From DASVTR01 sp036382855 (lineage in GTDB: Bacteria; Acidobacteriota; Blastocatellia; Pyrinomonadales; Pyrinomonadaceae): 64,000 bases of DNA. Below the pieces are notes generated by a model that saw only the letters and a list, made by a program, of their open reading frames with translations, was not told the DNA's origin and made no database searches. Within the stretch, counting starts at the first letter, position 1; each line of letters opens with the position of its first letter. The position numbers and the translations under genes were made by a program. The stretch is taken from the NCBI GenBank assembly GCA_036382855.1, contig DASVPO010000008.1, forward strand, positions 310,001 to 374,000, in the 5' to 3' direction. Of the stretch, positions 24,291-33,972 are shown in pieces.

Positions 24291-26084
24291 ATGCCGTCCC
24301 CTTTACCTCGTTTGCTCCCCCGTTCTCAGAAGGCCAGTTTGGTTGTTGCCAGCGGATTGCTGCTGCTGCTCGTCTGCGCCAGTCTCTTCATTATTTACCA
24401 GCGTCGCCAGGCGGTTGTCAGAGAGATTAACTCGACGCAACTGCTGGCGCTTGGCGAAAGCCCGACCATTAAATCCCTGAGCGTTGATGGCGACCTCATC
24501 ACCCTCACGCAACTGGACGGAACGGTCTTGCAGGCGGTCGTCTATCAGGCCCAACAGCAAGCAGTCGTCAGCATCTTCCAGAAGAACAACGTGCCCGTCG
24601 AATTTGTTTCGCTCAGGCCCAGCCCGCTCTCGACCGCTATGAACTGGCTCATCCCGATTCTGACGGTAGCGGCCTTCGCCTTCATAGGCTGGCGCGTCTA
24701 TGCCAGCATGGGCGGGCGCGGCGGAGATTTCAATCCCGTTGACGCTAAAGGGTCGCAAAATGTTAGCTTCAAGGATGTCGCAGGCGTTGATGAAGCCAAA
24801 GCGGAGTTGGCCGAAATAATCGAATTTTTGCGCGACCCCTTAAAGTTTGGTCGCCTCGGCGGACGCGCCCCGCGCGGCATACTTCTCTCCGGCCCTCCGG
24901 GAACGGGGAAAACCATGCTCGCCCGCGCCGCTGCCAACGAAGCGAGCGTGCCCTTTCTTTCCGTTTCCGGCTCAAGCTTTCAGGAGAAGTTTGCCGGACT
25001 CGGAGCAGCGCGCGTTCGTCGCCTGTTTGCGGAAGCAAGAAAACTCTCGCCCTGCATGATTTTTATAGACGAGATTGACGCGCTTGGCCGTCAACGCGGA
25101 CGCGGCAACGATTCCGCTTCCGCCGACCAGGACCAGACGCTTAACCAGTTGCTCGTCGAGATGGACGGCTTCGACCAAACAAGCGGCGTCGTCGTCATTG
25201 CTTCCACCAACCGGCCCGACATTCTCGATAGCGCGTTGACGCGCCCCGGCCGTTTCGACCGTGAGGTGGTCGTTAATCTTGCGGATAAGAATGGCCGCGA
25301 GGAAATACTCAAAGTTCACGCCTGTGGCTTGAAGCTTGAAGCGGGCCTTGACCTGAAATGGATTGCGCGCGGCACTCCCGGCTTCTCCGGCGCGGACCTC
25401 GCCAACCTGCTCAACGAAGCGGCGATTGCTGCGACGCGTGATAATTCGGAAGCCATCGCACGCAAGCACGTCGAGTATGCGCGCGATAAAATACTGATGG
25501 GTGCGGAGCGGCAGGGCTTTATGATGGACGAAGAGGAACGCTACGTGACGGCTGTGCACGAAGCGGGCCACGTCGCCGTCGGTCTGGCCGTCAAAAACGG
25601 CGACCCCGTTCACAAAGTCTCCATCTTGCCGCGCGGCCGTGCGCTGGGCGTTACGCAGTCTTTGCCTGAACGCGACCGTCTGATGAAGAAGCGCGAGTAT
25701 CTGGAAGACCAGATTGCGATGCTGCTAGGCGGGCGTGCGGCCGAGCAGATCTTGCTCGACACGATGACGGCCGGAGCATCCAACGACATCGAACGCGCCG
25801 TTGAGATTGCGCGCAAGATGGTTGCAGAGTTTGGTATGAGTCCGCTTGGGCCAATTCATCTGGGCAAGCCCGAAGACCCTCATAGCCAGGCGCTTCTTGA
25901 CCGCGTCGAGCAAGCGACAAACGAAATCATCAGCGTGCAGATGCAACGCGCCTGCGCGGTCGTTGACGAGAGCCGCGATTCGATTGCTCAACTCGTCGAA
26001 GGATTGATGGAGCGCGATACGCTCGACTCCGACGAGATTCATCGTTGTTTCGGTATCGAAGAGGCAGCGGCAGCAGCAGCCTGA
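24291..26084 (+). CDS. ftsH: ATP-dependent zinc metalloprotease FtsH (variant pore loop)
   Basis: The 597-residue protein has two membrane segments (about 17-35 and 119-137), an AAA+ module with Walker A G-P-P-G-T-G-K-T at 201-208, Walker B M-I-F-I-D-E-I-D, and the second-region-of-homology R-P-G-R-F-D-R. The M41 zinc site is His423-Glu424-x2-His427 with an Asp in A-S-N-D-I-E-R. By family knowledge it degrades damaged membrane and short-lived cytosolic proteins. Oddity: the pore loop, normally F-V-G within MFVGVGA, reads K-F-A-G-L-G-A (Phe234-Ala235-Gly236). That and the divergent N-terminal domain suggest a secondary FtsH paralogue. An aggag precedes the ATG by about 10 bases. Confidence 0.92.
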   Translation: MPSPLPRLLPRSQKASLVVASGLLLLLVCASLFIIYQRRQAVVREINSTQLLALGESPTIKSLSVDGDLITLTQLDGTVLQAVVYQAQQQAVVSIFQKNNVPVEFVSLRPSPLSTAMNWLIPILTVAAFAFIGWRVYASMGGRGGDFNPVDAKGSQNVSFKDVAGVDEAKAELAEIIEFLRDPLKFGRLGGRAPRGILLSGPPGTGKTMLARAAANEASVPFLSVSGSSFQEKFAGLGAARVRRLFAEARKLSPCMIFIDEIDALGRQRGRGNDSASADQDQTLNQLLVEMDGFDQTSGVVVIASTNRPDILDSALTRPGRFDREVVVNLADKNGREEILKVHACGLKLEAGLDLKWIARGTPGFSGADLANLLNEAAIAATRDNSEAIARKHVEYARDKILMGAERQGFMMDEEERYVTAVHEAGHVAVGLAVKNGDPVHKVSILPRGRALGVTQSLPERDRLMKKREYLEDQIAMLLGGRAAEQILLDTMTAGASNDIERAVEIARKMVAEFGMSPLGPIHLGKPEDPHSQALLDRVEQATNEIISVQMQRACAVVDESRDSIAQLVEGLMERDTLDSDEIHRCFGIEEAAAAAA

Positions 26085-26113
26085 GTAGTCTGCGCGAGCG
26101 CGTTAGATAGAGT

Positions 26114-26160
26114 GGACGCTGGATGAGGCGAGCATTTCGCTGCATCCGGCGTCCTCTTTT
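26114..26160 (+). terminator. Intrinsic terminator after ftsH
   Basis: A 12-bp stem, ggacgctggatg (26114-26125) with catccggcgtcc (26143-26154, one wobble), encloses a smaller gcga/tcgc pairing and is followed by tctttt. Confidence 0.85.
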
Positions 26161-26311
26161 CATTGAGTTTTCTCGTCTTGCTTTAAGCATCTCCTTGATC
26201 TTCGTGCCGCATGGCGGCTTGCTCAAAAAAGCGTTTCTCCTGTAAGTTTGTGGGCAGAGGCGCAAAAGTTTTGCTGAGCCTCCATCTTGATTATCCTGAT
26301 AAGTTTAGGCG

Positions 26312-27040
26312 ATGGCATACCCGGGCGTCGCGCGCATAGAACTGCCGATTCTTCAAGAACTCGTTGCGACGGGCGGCGTCGAAGACGTGCGCTTTCTCTA
26401 CACGCGTCTCGTCTCCTACTTCCCGCAGTTAGAGGAGGCTGATGTACAGCCCTTTGATAACGGCCACCGCAAACAGTGGCGGCGGCTCGTTCAGCGCGCG
26501 GGCCTACAGCTTTCCGAGCAGCGCCAGATTGAGCGTCGTCGCGGCCACTGGTCAATCACACCTTTGGGCCGCAAGCGTGTGACGGACGAAGCGCTCGATT
26601 TCTCGCTTGCCGATTCGGCCGAACAAACTGCGCTTAATACCGCGACGCTCTCACACGCAGACGTCCAGCAGATGTTGCTCGACATAGGGCGCGTGCTCGG
26701 CTATCACGCGCAGCGCGAGTTTGAGTATTACGATGTCGTGTGGCGCACGAGCGCGGCCAGCCCGCGCCTCAGCCACGTTTTCGAGGTACAGCATAAGGGC
26801 AACATAGACGCCGCCCTCGCCAAGCTCAAACGGGCCTACGAAGCACAGCGTTCAAAACCATTTCTCATCATTGCCAGCGAGCGTGATACGAACCGAGCTA
26901 ACAGAAGCATGAGCCAGGCGAACACAGGAGCTTTCCACGAAATCGGCAATGTGACGACGATTCTCAGCTTCGAGCAACTGCACAGGCTGCATCGCGCACT
27001 CACCTCCGTGGAAGATTTGCTCACAGGCTTCTTCGAGTAG
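26312..27040 (+). CDS. Winged-helix protein with PD-(D/E)xK-like nuclease domain
   Basis: The 242-residue protein has an Mrr-like N-terminal winged helix (about 1-85: LPILQELVATGG at the start and W-S-I-T-P-L-G-R-K-R-V at about 75-85). A C-terminal domain resembles restriction-endonuclease folds: L-G-Y-H-A-Q-R-E-F then Y-Y-D-V-V-W-R, and V-F-E-V-Q-H-K-G-N (about 152-160), where D...ExQ/K would be the metal site. The usual ExK is ExQ here, a known variant. It stops three bases before the mutS start, so the two are co-transcribed. A role in DNA processing with MutS is inferred. Confidence 0.65.
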   Translation: MAYPGVARIELPILQELVATGGVEDVRFLYTRLVSYFPQLEEADVQPFDNGHRKQWRRLVQRAGLQLSEQRQIERRRGHWSITPLGRKRVTDEALDFSLADSAEQTALNTATLSHADVQQMLLDIGRVLGYHAQREFEYYDVVWRTSAASPRLSHVFEVQHKGNIDAALAKLKRAYEAQRSKPFLIIASERDTNRANRSMSQANTGAFHEIGNVTTILSFEQLHRLHRALTSVEDLLTGFFE

Positions 27041-27043
27041 TTG

Positions 27044-29653
27044 ATGACAACCACGACGCCTCTCTACCAGCAGTATCTTGACATCAAGCGGCGACACCGC
27101 GATGCGATACTTCTGTTTCGCATAGGGGATTTCTACGAAACCTTCGACGACGACGCGCGACTGCTCTCGCGCGAACTTGACATCGTGCTGACCTCAAAGC
27201 CGATGGGCAAGAACATCCGCGTGCCTCTGGCGGGTATTCCTTATCATAGTCTTGAACGGCATCTCTCAACCCTCATCGCGCGCGGCCATCGCGTCGCCAT
27301 CTGCGAGCAATTGACTGCCGCGCCCGTCAAAGGAGAAGCGGGCCGCAGTCTCATCGAGCGCGACGTTGTGCGCGTCGTCACACCCGGCACGGTTTTCGAG
27401 CCGGGCCTGCTTCAAAGCAAGGCCAATAATTATCTGGCGGCGTATGTGACTGACGGAAAGCGTGCTGGCATAGCTTACGCGGATGTGACGACGGGCGACT
27501 TCGCCGCTACGGAAGTCGAAAGTGCAGTCGGGATTCCAGAGTTGCAGCGCATCGCGCCGTCGGAGTTGCTCGTGCCGTCGAATGGCACGGATGATAGCAA
27601 TGTTTTGCCGGGTTTTATCACGCGCTGGGATGAGCAGCACTTCGCGTTTGAGAATGCGCGCCGCGTTCTGCTGGACCATTTTGAGGCGCGCACGCTCGCT
27701 CCCTTCGGATTGGCGCGCTGGCCGCTCGCAACTTCTGCGGCCGGAGCAATCGTCGCATACCTGAGAGAAACGCAGACCGCCGTCGCTTCGCAACTCACAC
27801 GCCTGACAAGCTATCACACGGGAAGCTTCATGGCGCTCGACGCGCAGACGATGCACAGCCTCGAAATCTTCCAGAGCGGAGCGGAGACGCCCTCTCTGCT
27901 TCAGACGCTCGACCGAACGCGGACGGCGATGGGTGGGCGACTCCTTCGTCGCTGGCTGCGACAACCCTTGCTTGATGTTGCGGAGATAGTCAGCCGGCAG
28001 GAGCACGTCGGTTGGTTTCTCGAACAGAAAAGAGCGCGCATAGAGCTCTTCACGATTCTCGAATTGATGCACGACCTTGAGCGACTTTCAGGGCGGACGC
28101 GCGCCGCGGTAGCGACAGCACAGGAGTTGCTGGCGTTGGGCCAGAGCCTGAAAGCGATTCCGCAGGTGCGTTCGATTCTGCAAAGAGACGTGAAGCGCTT
28201 TGGTGCGTTGCTCTCAGCGCTGCCTGCTTGCGATGCGGCGGCCGCCCTGATTGAAAAGGCCATCTCCGACGAACTCCCTACGCGCGCTGAGCCGGGCAAG
28301 ATTATCCGCGAAGGATTTTCCGAAGAACTGGACCAACTGCGCAACCTCTTGCGCGATGGTCGAGCATATCTGGCTAACATGGAACAGCGCGAGCGCGCAC
28401 GCACGGGCATCAAGAGCCTGCGCGTCGGTTATAACAAGGTCTTCGGCTATTTTATCGAAGTGACAAAGCCGAACCTGCATCTTGTGCCCGCCGATTACAC
28501 GCGCAAGCAAACGCTCGCGACCTCAGAGCGTTTCGTTACCCTTGAGCTTAAGGAGCACGAAGCGCTTGTCGTCAACGCACAGGAACGCATTGCGGAGCTT
28601 GAGGCCGGGCTTTTCCGTCAGGTCTGCAACGAGTTGGGGAAGACTCGCGACGAGATTCTGCGCGCCGCCGCCATCATCTCTTACCTTGATACAGTCGCCT
28701 CCTTTGCGGAGACAGCCGAGCAGCAGCTTTACGTTCGCCCTTCAATCGTTGATTCGCCGCAGCTTTTTATCAAACAGGGCCGCCATCCAGTCTTGGAAAG
28801 AATCGTCGGAGCGGAAGCTTTCGTCGCTAACGATACGGAGTTGGCGGGCGATGCGGCGGCGCAGATAGCCTTGATTACGGGGCCGAACATGAGCGGCAAA
28901 TCAACATACCTGCGGCAGACGGCGCTCATCGTTTTAATGGCCCAAACGGGTTGCTTCGTGCCCGCGAGCGAAGCTGTCATCGGTCTCTGCGACCGCATCT
29001 TCACGCGCATAGGGTTGTACGACCGCCTCGGCAGCGGCGAATCAACCTTTATGACGGAGATGGTCGAGACCGCGCAGATTCTTCACCATGCGACCCCTCG
29101 CTCGCTCATACTGCTCGACGAGCTTGGTCGCGGAACTTCGACCTACGACGGATTGGCCGTTGCACGCGCCGTCCTCGAATACATTCACAACCACCCGCAG
29201 CTTCGCTCCAAAACTCTCTTCGCCACGCACTATCACGAACTAACGGAACTCTCCGAGTTGCTGCCGCGACTGAAAAACTTTCACGTCGAGATTGCAGAGA
29301 GGGGAAGCGAGCTTGTGTTTCTCTACAGGATTAGTCCGGGCAGCGCGCAGAAAAGCTACGGCGTCTATGCCGCGCGGCTCGCTGGCCTCCCGCGCCCTGT
29401 AGTCCGCCGCGCAGAGCAGCTTTTGGCGGAATACGAGGCCACGGCAGAGACTCAAGGCAGCACAACTAACAACGCTCAAACAGAGCGAACGGCAACAGCG
29501 CACGCCGTTCGAGATTCGGAACTCGCGCAAGCTCTCTTAAACATTGACCCCGATGCCCTCTCGCCCGTAGAGGCACTGATGAAACTCTTCGAACTCAAGC
29601 GCCTCGCCGAAAATAAAACGACTAAAAGCGTCCGCGCAGTCAAAACTGCCTAG
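27044..29653 (+). CDS. mutS: DNA mismatch repair protein MutS
   Basis: The 869-residue product has the full MutS1 architecture. The mismatch-reading motif Phe30-Tyr31-Glu32 lies in F-R-I-G-D-F-Y-E-T-F; connector, lever and clamp regions follow; and the C-terminal ATPase has Walker A G-P-N-M-S-G-K-S at 613-620, S-T-F-M-T-E-M, and Walker B L-D-E-L-G-R-G-T-S. The length fits MutS1 rather than MutS2, which lacks the FxE domain. It binds mispaired bases and recruits MutL. The ATG at 27044 is preferred over the adjacent TTG at 27041. No mutL is in the window. Confidence 0.96.
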   Translation: MTTTTPLYQQYLDIKRRHRDAILLFRIGDFYETFDDDARLLSRELDIVLTSKPMGKNIRVPLAGIPYHSLERHLSTLIARGHRVAICEQLTAAPVKGEAGRSLIERDVVRVVTPGTVFEPGLLQSKANNYLAAYVTDGKRAGIAYADVTTGDFAATEVESAVGIPELQRIAPSELLVPSNGTDDSNVLPGFITRWDEQHFAFENARRVLLDHFEARTLAPFGLARWPLATSAAGAIVAYLRETQTAVASQLTRLTSYHTGSFMALDAQTMHSLEIFQSGAETPSLLQTLDRTRTAMGGRLLRRWLRQPLLDVAEIVSRQEHVGWFLEQKRARIELFTILELMHDLERLSGRTRAAVATAQELLALGQSLKAIPQVRSILQRDVKRFGALLSALPACDAAAALIEKAISDELPTRAEPGKIIREGFSEELDQLRNLLRDGRAYLANMEQRERARTGIKSLRVGYNKVFGYFIEVTKPNLHLVPADYTRKQTLATSERFVTLELKEHEALVVNAQERIAELEAGLFRQVCNELGKTRDEILRAAAIISYLDTVASFAETAEQQLYVRPSIVDSPQLFIKQGRHPVLERIVGAEAFVANDTELAGDAAAQIALITGPNMSGKSTYLRQTALIVLMAQTGCFVPASEAVIGLCDRIFTRIGLYDRLGSGESTFMTEMVETAQILHHATPRSLILLDELGRGTSTYDGLAVARAVLEYIHNHPQLRSKTLFATHYHELTELSELLPRLKNFHVEIAERGSELVFLYRISPGSAQKSYGVYAARLAGLPRPVVRRAEQLLAEYEATAETQGSTTNNAQTERTATAHAVRDSELAQALLNIDPDALSPVEALMKLFELKRLAENKTTKSVRAVKTA

Positions 29654-29702
29654 AGAAAAATTTGACCTGAGCGTGCGGCCGCGATGCTATTGACGAACCT
29701 TT

Positions 29703-29984
29703 TCAAGGCTCAACATCCCGCATCCTTCTGTTCTTGAAGTCAACGGTAAAGAGGATGTTGGCGACGTGATCCAGCTTTATTGTTTTACGCACCCCGTCCA
29801 CTTCGACAATTACACGATTGCTGTTAGCTCCGATAAAATAACCGCTCACCGCTCCGCCTCCGATGAGATTAACGGTGCAGGAGCGTCTCCTGGCTTGCGT
29901 GACGGCGAAGCTCAATGGTGCGAGCGAGAGCATGAGAGCGATGGTGATAATTACTCTGACGATGTAGTTAGCTTCAGTTTTCAT
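29703..29984 (-). CDS. Small exported protein of unknown function
   Basis: The 93-residue product has an N-terminal signal peptide (hydrophobic core about 7-24, then A-V-T-Q-A). The mature part is only about 65 residues and beta-rich: S-C-T-V-N-L-I-G-G-G-A-V-S-G-Y-F and R-V-I-V-E-V-D-G-V-R-K-T-I-K-L-D-H-V-A-N-I. That pattern, with G-x-V-x-G-x-F and a D-H-V-x-x-I end, resembles Sm-like barrels, but the export signal argues against RNA binding. I chose the ATG with ggaaggac upstream. No function assigned. Confidence 0.6.
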   Translation of the reverse strand: MKTEANYIVRVIITIALMLSLAPLSFAVTQARRRSCTVNLIGGGAVSGYFIGANSNRVIVEVDGVRKTIKLDHVANILFTVDFKNRRMRDVEP

Positions 29985-30047
29985 GTTAGTTAACTGTCCT
30001 TCCGCGTGCTTGATTAATCTAACACCTGCTTCACGCATTGCCTTCAT

Positions 30048-30082
30048 AAAAAAGAGCGGGCCGTTATTGAAAACGACCCGCT
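30048..30082 (-). terminator. Intrinsic terminator (minus strand)
   Basis: An 11-bp stem, agcgggccgtt (30055-30065) with aacgacccgct (30072-30082, one mismatch), has a 6-base loop. The A-run at 30048-30053 is a T-run on the minus strand. It closes the transcript of the large BNR-repeat gene. Confidence 0.88.
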
Positions 30083-30125
30083 TAAGCATCAGCCTTGAGC
30101 GCTCATAAAAAGCGCGACTGATAGA

Positions 30126-32654
30126 TTAGAGTTGAATCTCCCACATCCCGCGTCCGTGTGTTGCGATGCGCAGCACGCCGGTGGATGTGATCGCCATGTC
30201 GAAGACGGGCACGCGCGGCAGTGCCGTGCTGAATGATGTCCATGTCGCGCCGCCGTCTGTTGATTTGTAGACGCCGATGTCCGTTCCGGCGTAGAGAGCG
30301 CCCGTCGCTTTATGGACGATGAAGCCGTTGACAGGGACATCAGGGATGCCGTTTCCGGCTACCGTCCACGTCGGCGTCGTGGCGTTCAGGTTCGTGGTCT
30401 TGTAGATGTGCTGTCCGTTGTCAACGCCGAAGAAACCTGACAGGGTGACATAGGCCGTGTTCTGGTTGTTCGGGTCAATGACGGCACGTGCGACATACTT
30501 GGTGTTGCCGGCAGGCGTGACATCCGTGAGAGTCGTTGAGCCTGTGACGGTGCGGAAGACCCTTCCGTTTTCCAGACCTACGATACGCACGGCGTCGTTC
30601 TGCGGCGAGATGCCGATGGCGCTGATGGCTACGCCGGAGACGAGAGGCTTCTGGCTGACGACGGACATGCGCCCCGTCGGATTGGCGGTGCGGTAGAGAC
30701 GGTCTGTACCGAAGTAGAGCGTGTTCGGTGAACCCGGCCCAAGAGCCATCGGTGCGTAGAAGAGCACGGCCGTATCGTTGCAGCTCAAGCCATTGCTAAA
30801 ACCGCCGCAACCGTAGGCCGACCAATTCTCGAAAGCGGTCGGGCTGGTGGTCGTGGCGAAAGCGACGAGGCCGCCCGCTCCGACTGCGTTCCAGTAGGTG
30901 TGATACTGGCGCACGCTGGTCGTTCCCGTCGAACTCTGGTCAATGAGGGCGAAACCGCCATCGCCGTAGTCCGTGCGCGTCCAAGTGCCGTCGGTCTTGA
31001 TGCGATGCGAGCCGTTATCCTGTGTGCCGCCAATCGTGAAGTAGGGGTCTGTCGGGTGAACGGCGACGCTCATGTACTGCATGGAATTGATAGGCGTGCC
31101 ACCGTTGAGGCCGCCGTTGAGACTCTGCCATGTGCCCGTGCCGCCAGCCGTTGACTTGAAGATACCGCCATCGTTGCCTGTATAGACAATCGAGGGGTTC
31201 GTCGGGTCAAAAGCGATGGCATGGCTGTCTGCGTGCAAGCCCGTCTGAGCTTTGACGAAGGTGGAGCCGCCGTTGGTTGATTTCTTGATGATGGCGCTGG
31301 ACGTGCCGTCTGCGTTGCCGCCGATGTAAATGTTGTTGGCAGCATCAATGGCGACGGGTGAGTCGTACCAGCACTGGCCGCCGCAGAAGCCGTTGGCTGC
31401 CGTCAGTGTCGTCCAGGTCGCGCCACGGTTAGTTGATTTCCGAAGCGTACCGCTTACCTCTTCGGAGGTCGCCAGCAGAACCGAGCCATCGGCGTTAACC
31501 GCCAGATTGATGCGTGAGGTGGCGGTGGTGCTGACCGCCAGAAGCTTCTGGAAGCTCGTCGTGCCCTGCGCATTATTGAGACGATAGATGCCCTGGTCGG
31601 CTGTGCCGAGCAGGCTGAAGACGATGGTGTTGTAGGTTGTATCAACCGGGTCGAAAACCATATCCGGGACGGCGAGGTTGCCGCCGTTGCCAGCGCCCGT
31701 GTCGAGCTTGGTGAAGATGGGCGCGGCGCTCGTGGCGTTAGTCGAGCGGTAGATGCCGCGCAGCGGGCTGGGCGGAGTTTGTGCAACGGAATAGGCGATG
31801 TCGGAGCTGACGCCGCCGTAAGCCGAAGCCGTCGAAACGAAGATAACGTCAGGGTTGTTTGCCGCGACCAGTATCTTGCTGATGGCACGGCCGGAGAAAA
31901 CGTCGTTGCCGCTGGCGTCCAGATAAAGGCGCGTCAACGTGCGAACCGGTTCTTCCAGTTCGGCATTGTCAATGCGGTAAACGCCGACGCCGAAATAGTT
32001 GCGCTGGCCGGAGTTGCCTTCGCCCGTTCCGACATAAACTCTGGAGGGGTTGGTGGGGTCAATAGCAATCGCGCCGATAGACAAAGATAGGGCATTGTCC
32101 ATAATCGGCGTCCAGCTTCCGCCGCCGTTCAGCGAGCGATAGACGCCGCCAATCGCCGTTCCGACGTAGATGACGCTGGGATTGCTGGGGTTAACTGCAA
32201 TCGCGGTGACACGACCGCTAACGGAATTAACGACCGAGTAGGTCTGCCCGTTAGCGATAGGGGCCGGGCCAATCGGCGTCCAGCTTCCGGGGACGGGTAA
32301 GGCAGCGCCCGCTTCCGTTGTGCTCATCGTCGCGTCGGCGGTAGGCTCAGTAGCCGTGTTAGAGCTTGGCTGGCTGGCGCGCTCTTTCTGTTTCTGCTGC
32401 TCCTGCTGTTCCAACTGTCTCAGGGCGCGAGCGCGTGATTCATGCTGCTTGCCCTGGTTGTCTTTGTCGAGACCGCGAAGTTTTTCGACGTGTTCCTGGC
32501 GCAGCCTCAGGTAAGTGCGTTTGTCTATCTTTCCGCGCGAGATGGCCGGAATATCGGCGTCATCTTCTTCATCTCTATTTTGTGCGTTGATGGAAACGAT
32601 GCCCAGCGTGAGCATCATGGCGATCATGAGAAACGAGGTCAAAAATCTCTTCAT
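30126..32654 (-). CDS. Secreted BNR/sortilin-type beta-propeller protein
   Basis: The 842-residue protein has a signal peptide (about 1-24), a charged Gln/Glu-rich helical linker (about 25-100), and about eight beta-propeller blades. These recur as A-I-A-x-N/D-P-x-N-P-x-x-V/I-Y-V-G-T and Y-x-S-T/L-N-G-G-x-x-W, the Asp-box (BNR) and VPS10/sortilin pattern. The last blade, Y-K-S-T-D-G-G-A-T-W, is intact and the protein ends M-W-E-I-Q-L. Such proteins are usually secreted glycan- or protein-binding propellers; catalytic residues of sialidases are not evident. An aaggag lies 12 bases before the ATG. The transcript ends at the terminator at 30,048. Confidence 0.85.
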   Translation of the reverse strand: MKRFLTSFLMIAMMLTLGIVSINAQNRDEEDDADIPAISRGKIDKRTYLRLRQEHVEKLRGLDKDNQGKQHESRARALRQLEQQEQQKQKERASQPSSNTATEPTADATMSTTEAGAALPVPGSWTPIGPAPIANGQTYSVVNSVSGRVTAIAVNPSNPSVIYVGTAIGGVYRSLNGGGSWTPIMDNALSLSIGAIAIDPTNPSRVYVGTGEGNSGQRNYFGVGVYRIDNAELEEPVRTLTRLYLDASGNDVFSGRAISKILVAANNPDVIFVSTASAYGGVSSDIAYSVAQTPPSPLRGIYRSTNATSAAPIFTKLDTGAGNGGNLAVPDMVFDPVDTTYNTIVFSLLGTADQGIYRLNNAQGTTSFQKLLAVSTTATSRINLAVNADGSVLLATSEEVSGTLRKSTNRGATWTTLTAANGFCGGQCWYDSPVAIDAANNIYIGGNADGTSSAIIKKSTNGGSTFVKAQTGLHADSHAIAFDPTNPSIVYTGNDGGIFKSTAGGTGTWQSLNGGLNGGTPINSMQYMSVAVHPTDPYFTIGGTQDNGSHRIKTDGTWTRTDYGDGGFALIDQSSTGTTSVRQYHTYWNAVGAGGLVAFATTTSPTAFENWSAYGCGGFSNGLSCNDTAVLFYAPMALGPGSPNTLYFGTDRLYRTANPTGRMSVVSQKPLVSGVAISAIGISPQNDAVRIVGLENGRVFRTVTGSTTLTDVTPAGNTKYVARAVIDPNNQNTAYVTLSGFFGVDNGQHIYKTTNLNATTPTWTVAGNGIPDVPVNGFIVHKATGALYAGTDIGVYKSTDGGATWTSFSTALPRVPVFDMAITSTGVLRIATHGRGMWEIQL

Positions 32655-33035
32655 GCGAGGGTCTTTCTCCTTCTTGTTTAGAACTTGTTGAGCCATCACC
32701 CGGACTAGGCCAGTCGCCCACCCGGAGAGGCAGGTAGTTAGCAATTACGGCCGACACAGAGAAAGTTCGGGCCGCCTTCACTCAACGATTCAGCACAAGC
32801 ACATGCCCCGTTGCAGCTAACGCAGGAATGTACGGAAATTGGAAATCGGTTAAGGTCTATCAGGAAAATTGTTTGGAATAAGAGGCTGGAGGAAACCTCT
32901 AGGCGTCAAGCACAGTCACAATTAACTCGTAACAGTGCTTTAGATGCATCTAGTTGCAAATTTAGTTGCATCAAAATTTTTGACTGCCCGACAATTTTAA
33001 TGAGCCAACGCAAGGGCAGCGCTCTCATCTTCGCT
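32655..33035. other. Intergenic region with short direct repeats
   Basis: These 381 bases are the upstream region of the BNR-repeat gene and lie downstream of the cation efflux gene. No gene is visible. The A/T-rich part at 32,925-33,000 contains two direct copies of tagttgca a few bases apart, flanked by the inverted pair gatgca/tgcatc. These may be operator half-sites. No strong promoter was found. Confidence 0.4.
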
Positions 33036-33938
33036 CTACTTGGGGTCTGTGTGGATGTGGACGCGGGCGCGCGGGATTTCGGCTTCGATGGCACGCAAGA
33101 CGCGAACCGTATTGTCGTGTGCCTCTTGCAGGCGTTGGTCGCGCTCGACCTCCAGATGAAGGTCTATGAATTTCTGCGAGCCGGAGCGGCGCGTGCGCAG
33201 GTCGTGAAAGCCGAGCACGCCGAGGGGGCGAAAGCGGCTGACAATCTCAGCTATCTTTTCGTCAACCTCCGGCGGGAGCCGTCTGTCCATCAGCGCATCA
33301 ATTGACTCGCGCGCAACCGTCACGGCCGACCAGAGAATGTAGACTGCGATGAGGATCGAAATCAGAGGGTCTGCGATTTGCCAGCTACTTACTCTGATAA
33401 TAAGGAGCGCGATGAGTGCGCTGGCGTTCGTGTAGATGTCTGTTACGTAATGCAGCGCGTCGGCGTGAAGCGCGGGCGATTCGGTTTGACGGGCGACACG
33501 CCTGAGCCGCACGACAAGCGCAACGCTGGTCGCAGTGGCGATGAGCATCGTCGCCATTCCGACCCATTCGTAGCTCGTCTGGTGCGGCCTGACGATACGC
33601 TGCGCGGCTTCCCAGATGAGATAGATGCCGGAGGCGGCGATGACGACCGACTGGAAAAGCCCCGCCAGCGATTCGGCCTTGCCATGTCCGTAGGCATGTT
33701 CTTTGTCGGCTGGCCGCGAGGCCGCGCGCACCGCGATGAGGTTAATCGTTGAGGCGAAAATATCCATCGCCGAATCGAGCAGGGAGGCCCAGACGCTAAT
33801 CGAGCCGGTAAGCAGACCCGTTATTGTCTTCAGCGTGACGAGAAAAGCGGCGGCCAGGATTGAGAGCCGCGCAGCGGAATTCTTGGCTGCTGTCTCCGCC
33901 TCGCGTGAGATTTTTGCTTGTTCGAGCGTTGTCGCCAT
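33036..33938 (-). CDS. Cation diffusion facilitator (CDF) efflux protein
   Basis: The 300-residue protein has six helices and the CDF metal sites: S-L-L-D-S-A-M-D-I (about 51-59) in helix 2, and H-A-D-A-L-H-Y-V-T-D (about 157-166) in helix 5, together giving the Asp/His tetrahedral site. The H-A-Y-G-H-G-K-A-E loop (about 80-88) and a C-terminal cytosolic domain ending H-I-H-T-D match the FieF/ZitB branch. By family knowledge it exports Zn2+, Fe2+ or related ions in exchange for protons; the specificity is not decided. It is the last of five minus-strand genes starting at pdhA, 34 bases after the DMT transporter. Confidence 0.92.
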   Translation of the reverse strand: MATTLEQAKISREAETAAKNSAARLSILAAAFLVTLKTITGLLTGSISVWASLLDSAMDIFASTINLIAVRAASRPADKEHAYGHGKAESLAGLFQSVVIAASGIYLIWEAAQRIVRPHQTSYEWVGMATMLIATATSVALVVRLRRVARQTESPALHADALHYVTDIYTNASALIALLIIRVSSWQIADPLISILIAVYILWSAVTVARESIDALMDRRLPPEVDEKIAEIVSRFRPLGVLGFHDLRTRRSGSQKFIDLHLEVERDQRLQEAHDNTVRVLRAIEAEIPRARVHIHTDPK

Positions 33939-33972
33939 GCGTCAGATTATTTACCGAAGATTGATGCAGCCA

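Noticed and set aside
24089..24430. A 113-residue + frame before ftsH
   Set aside because: It overlaps the ftsH start in another frame, is Pro/Arg-rich, and has no ribosome site or recognisable domain.
24972..25613. A 213-residue minus-strand frame in ftsH
   Set aside because: It is antisense to the AAA+ and protease motifs and shows no family pattern.
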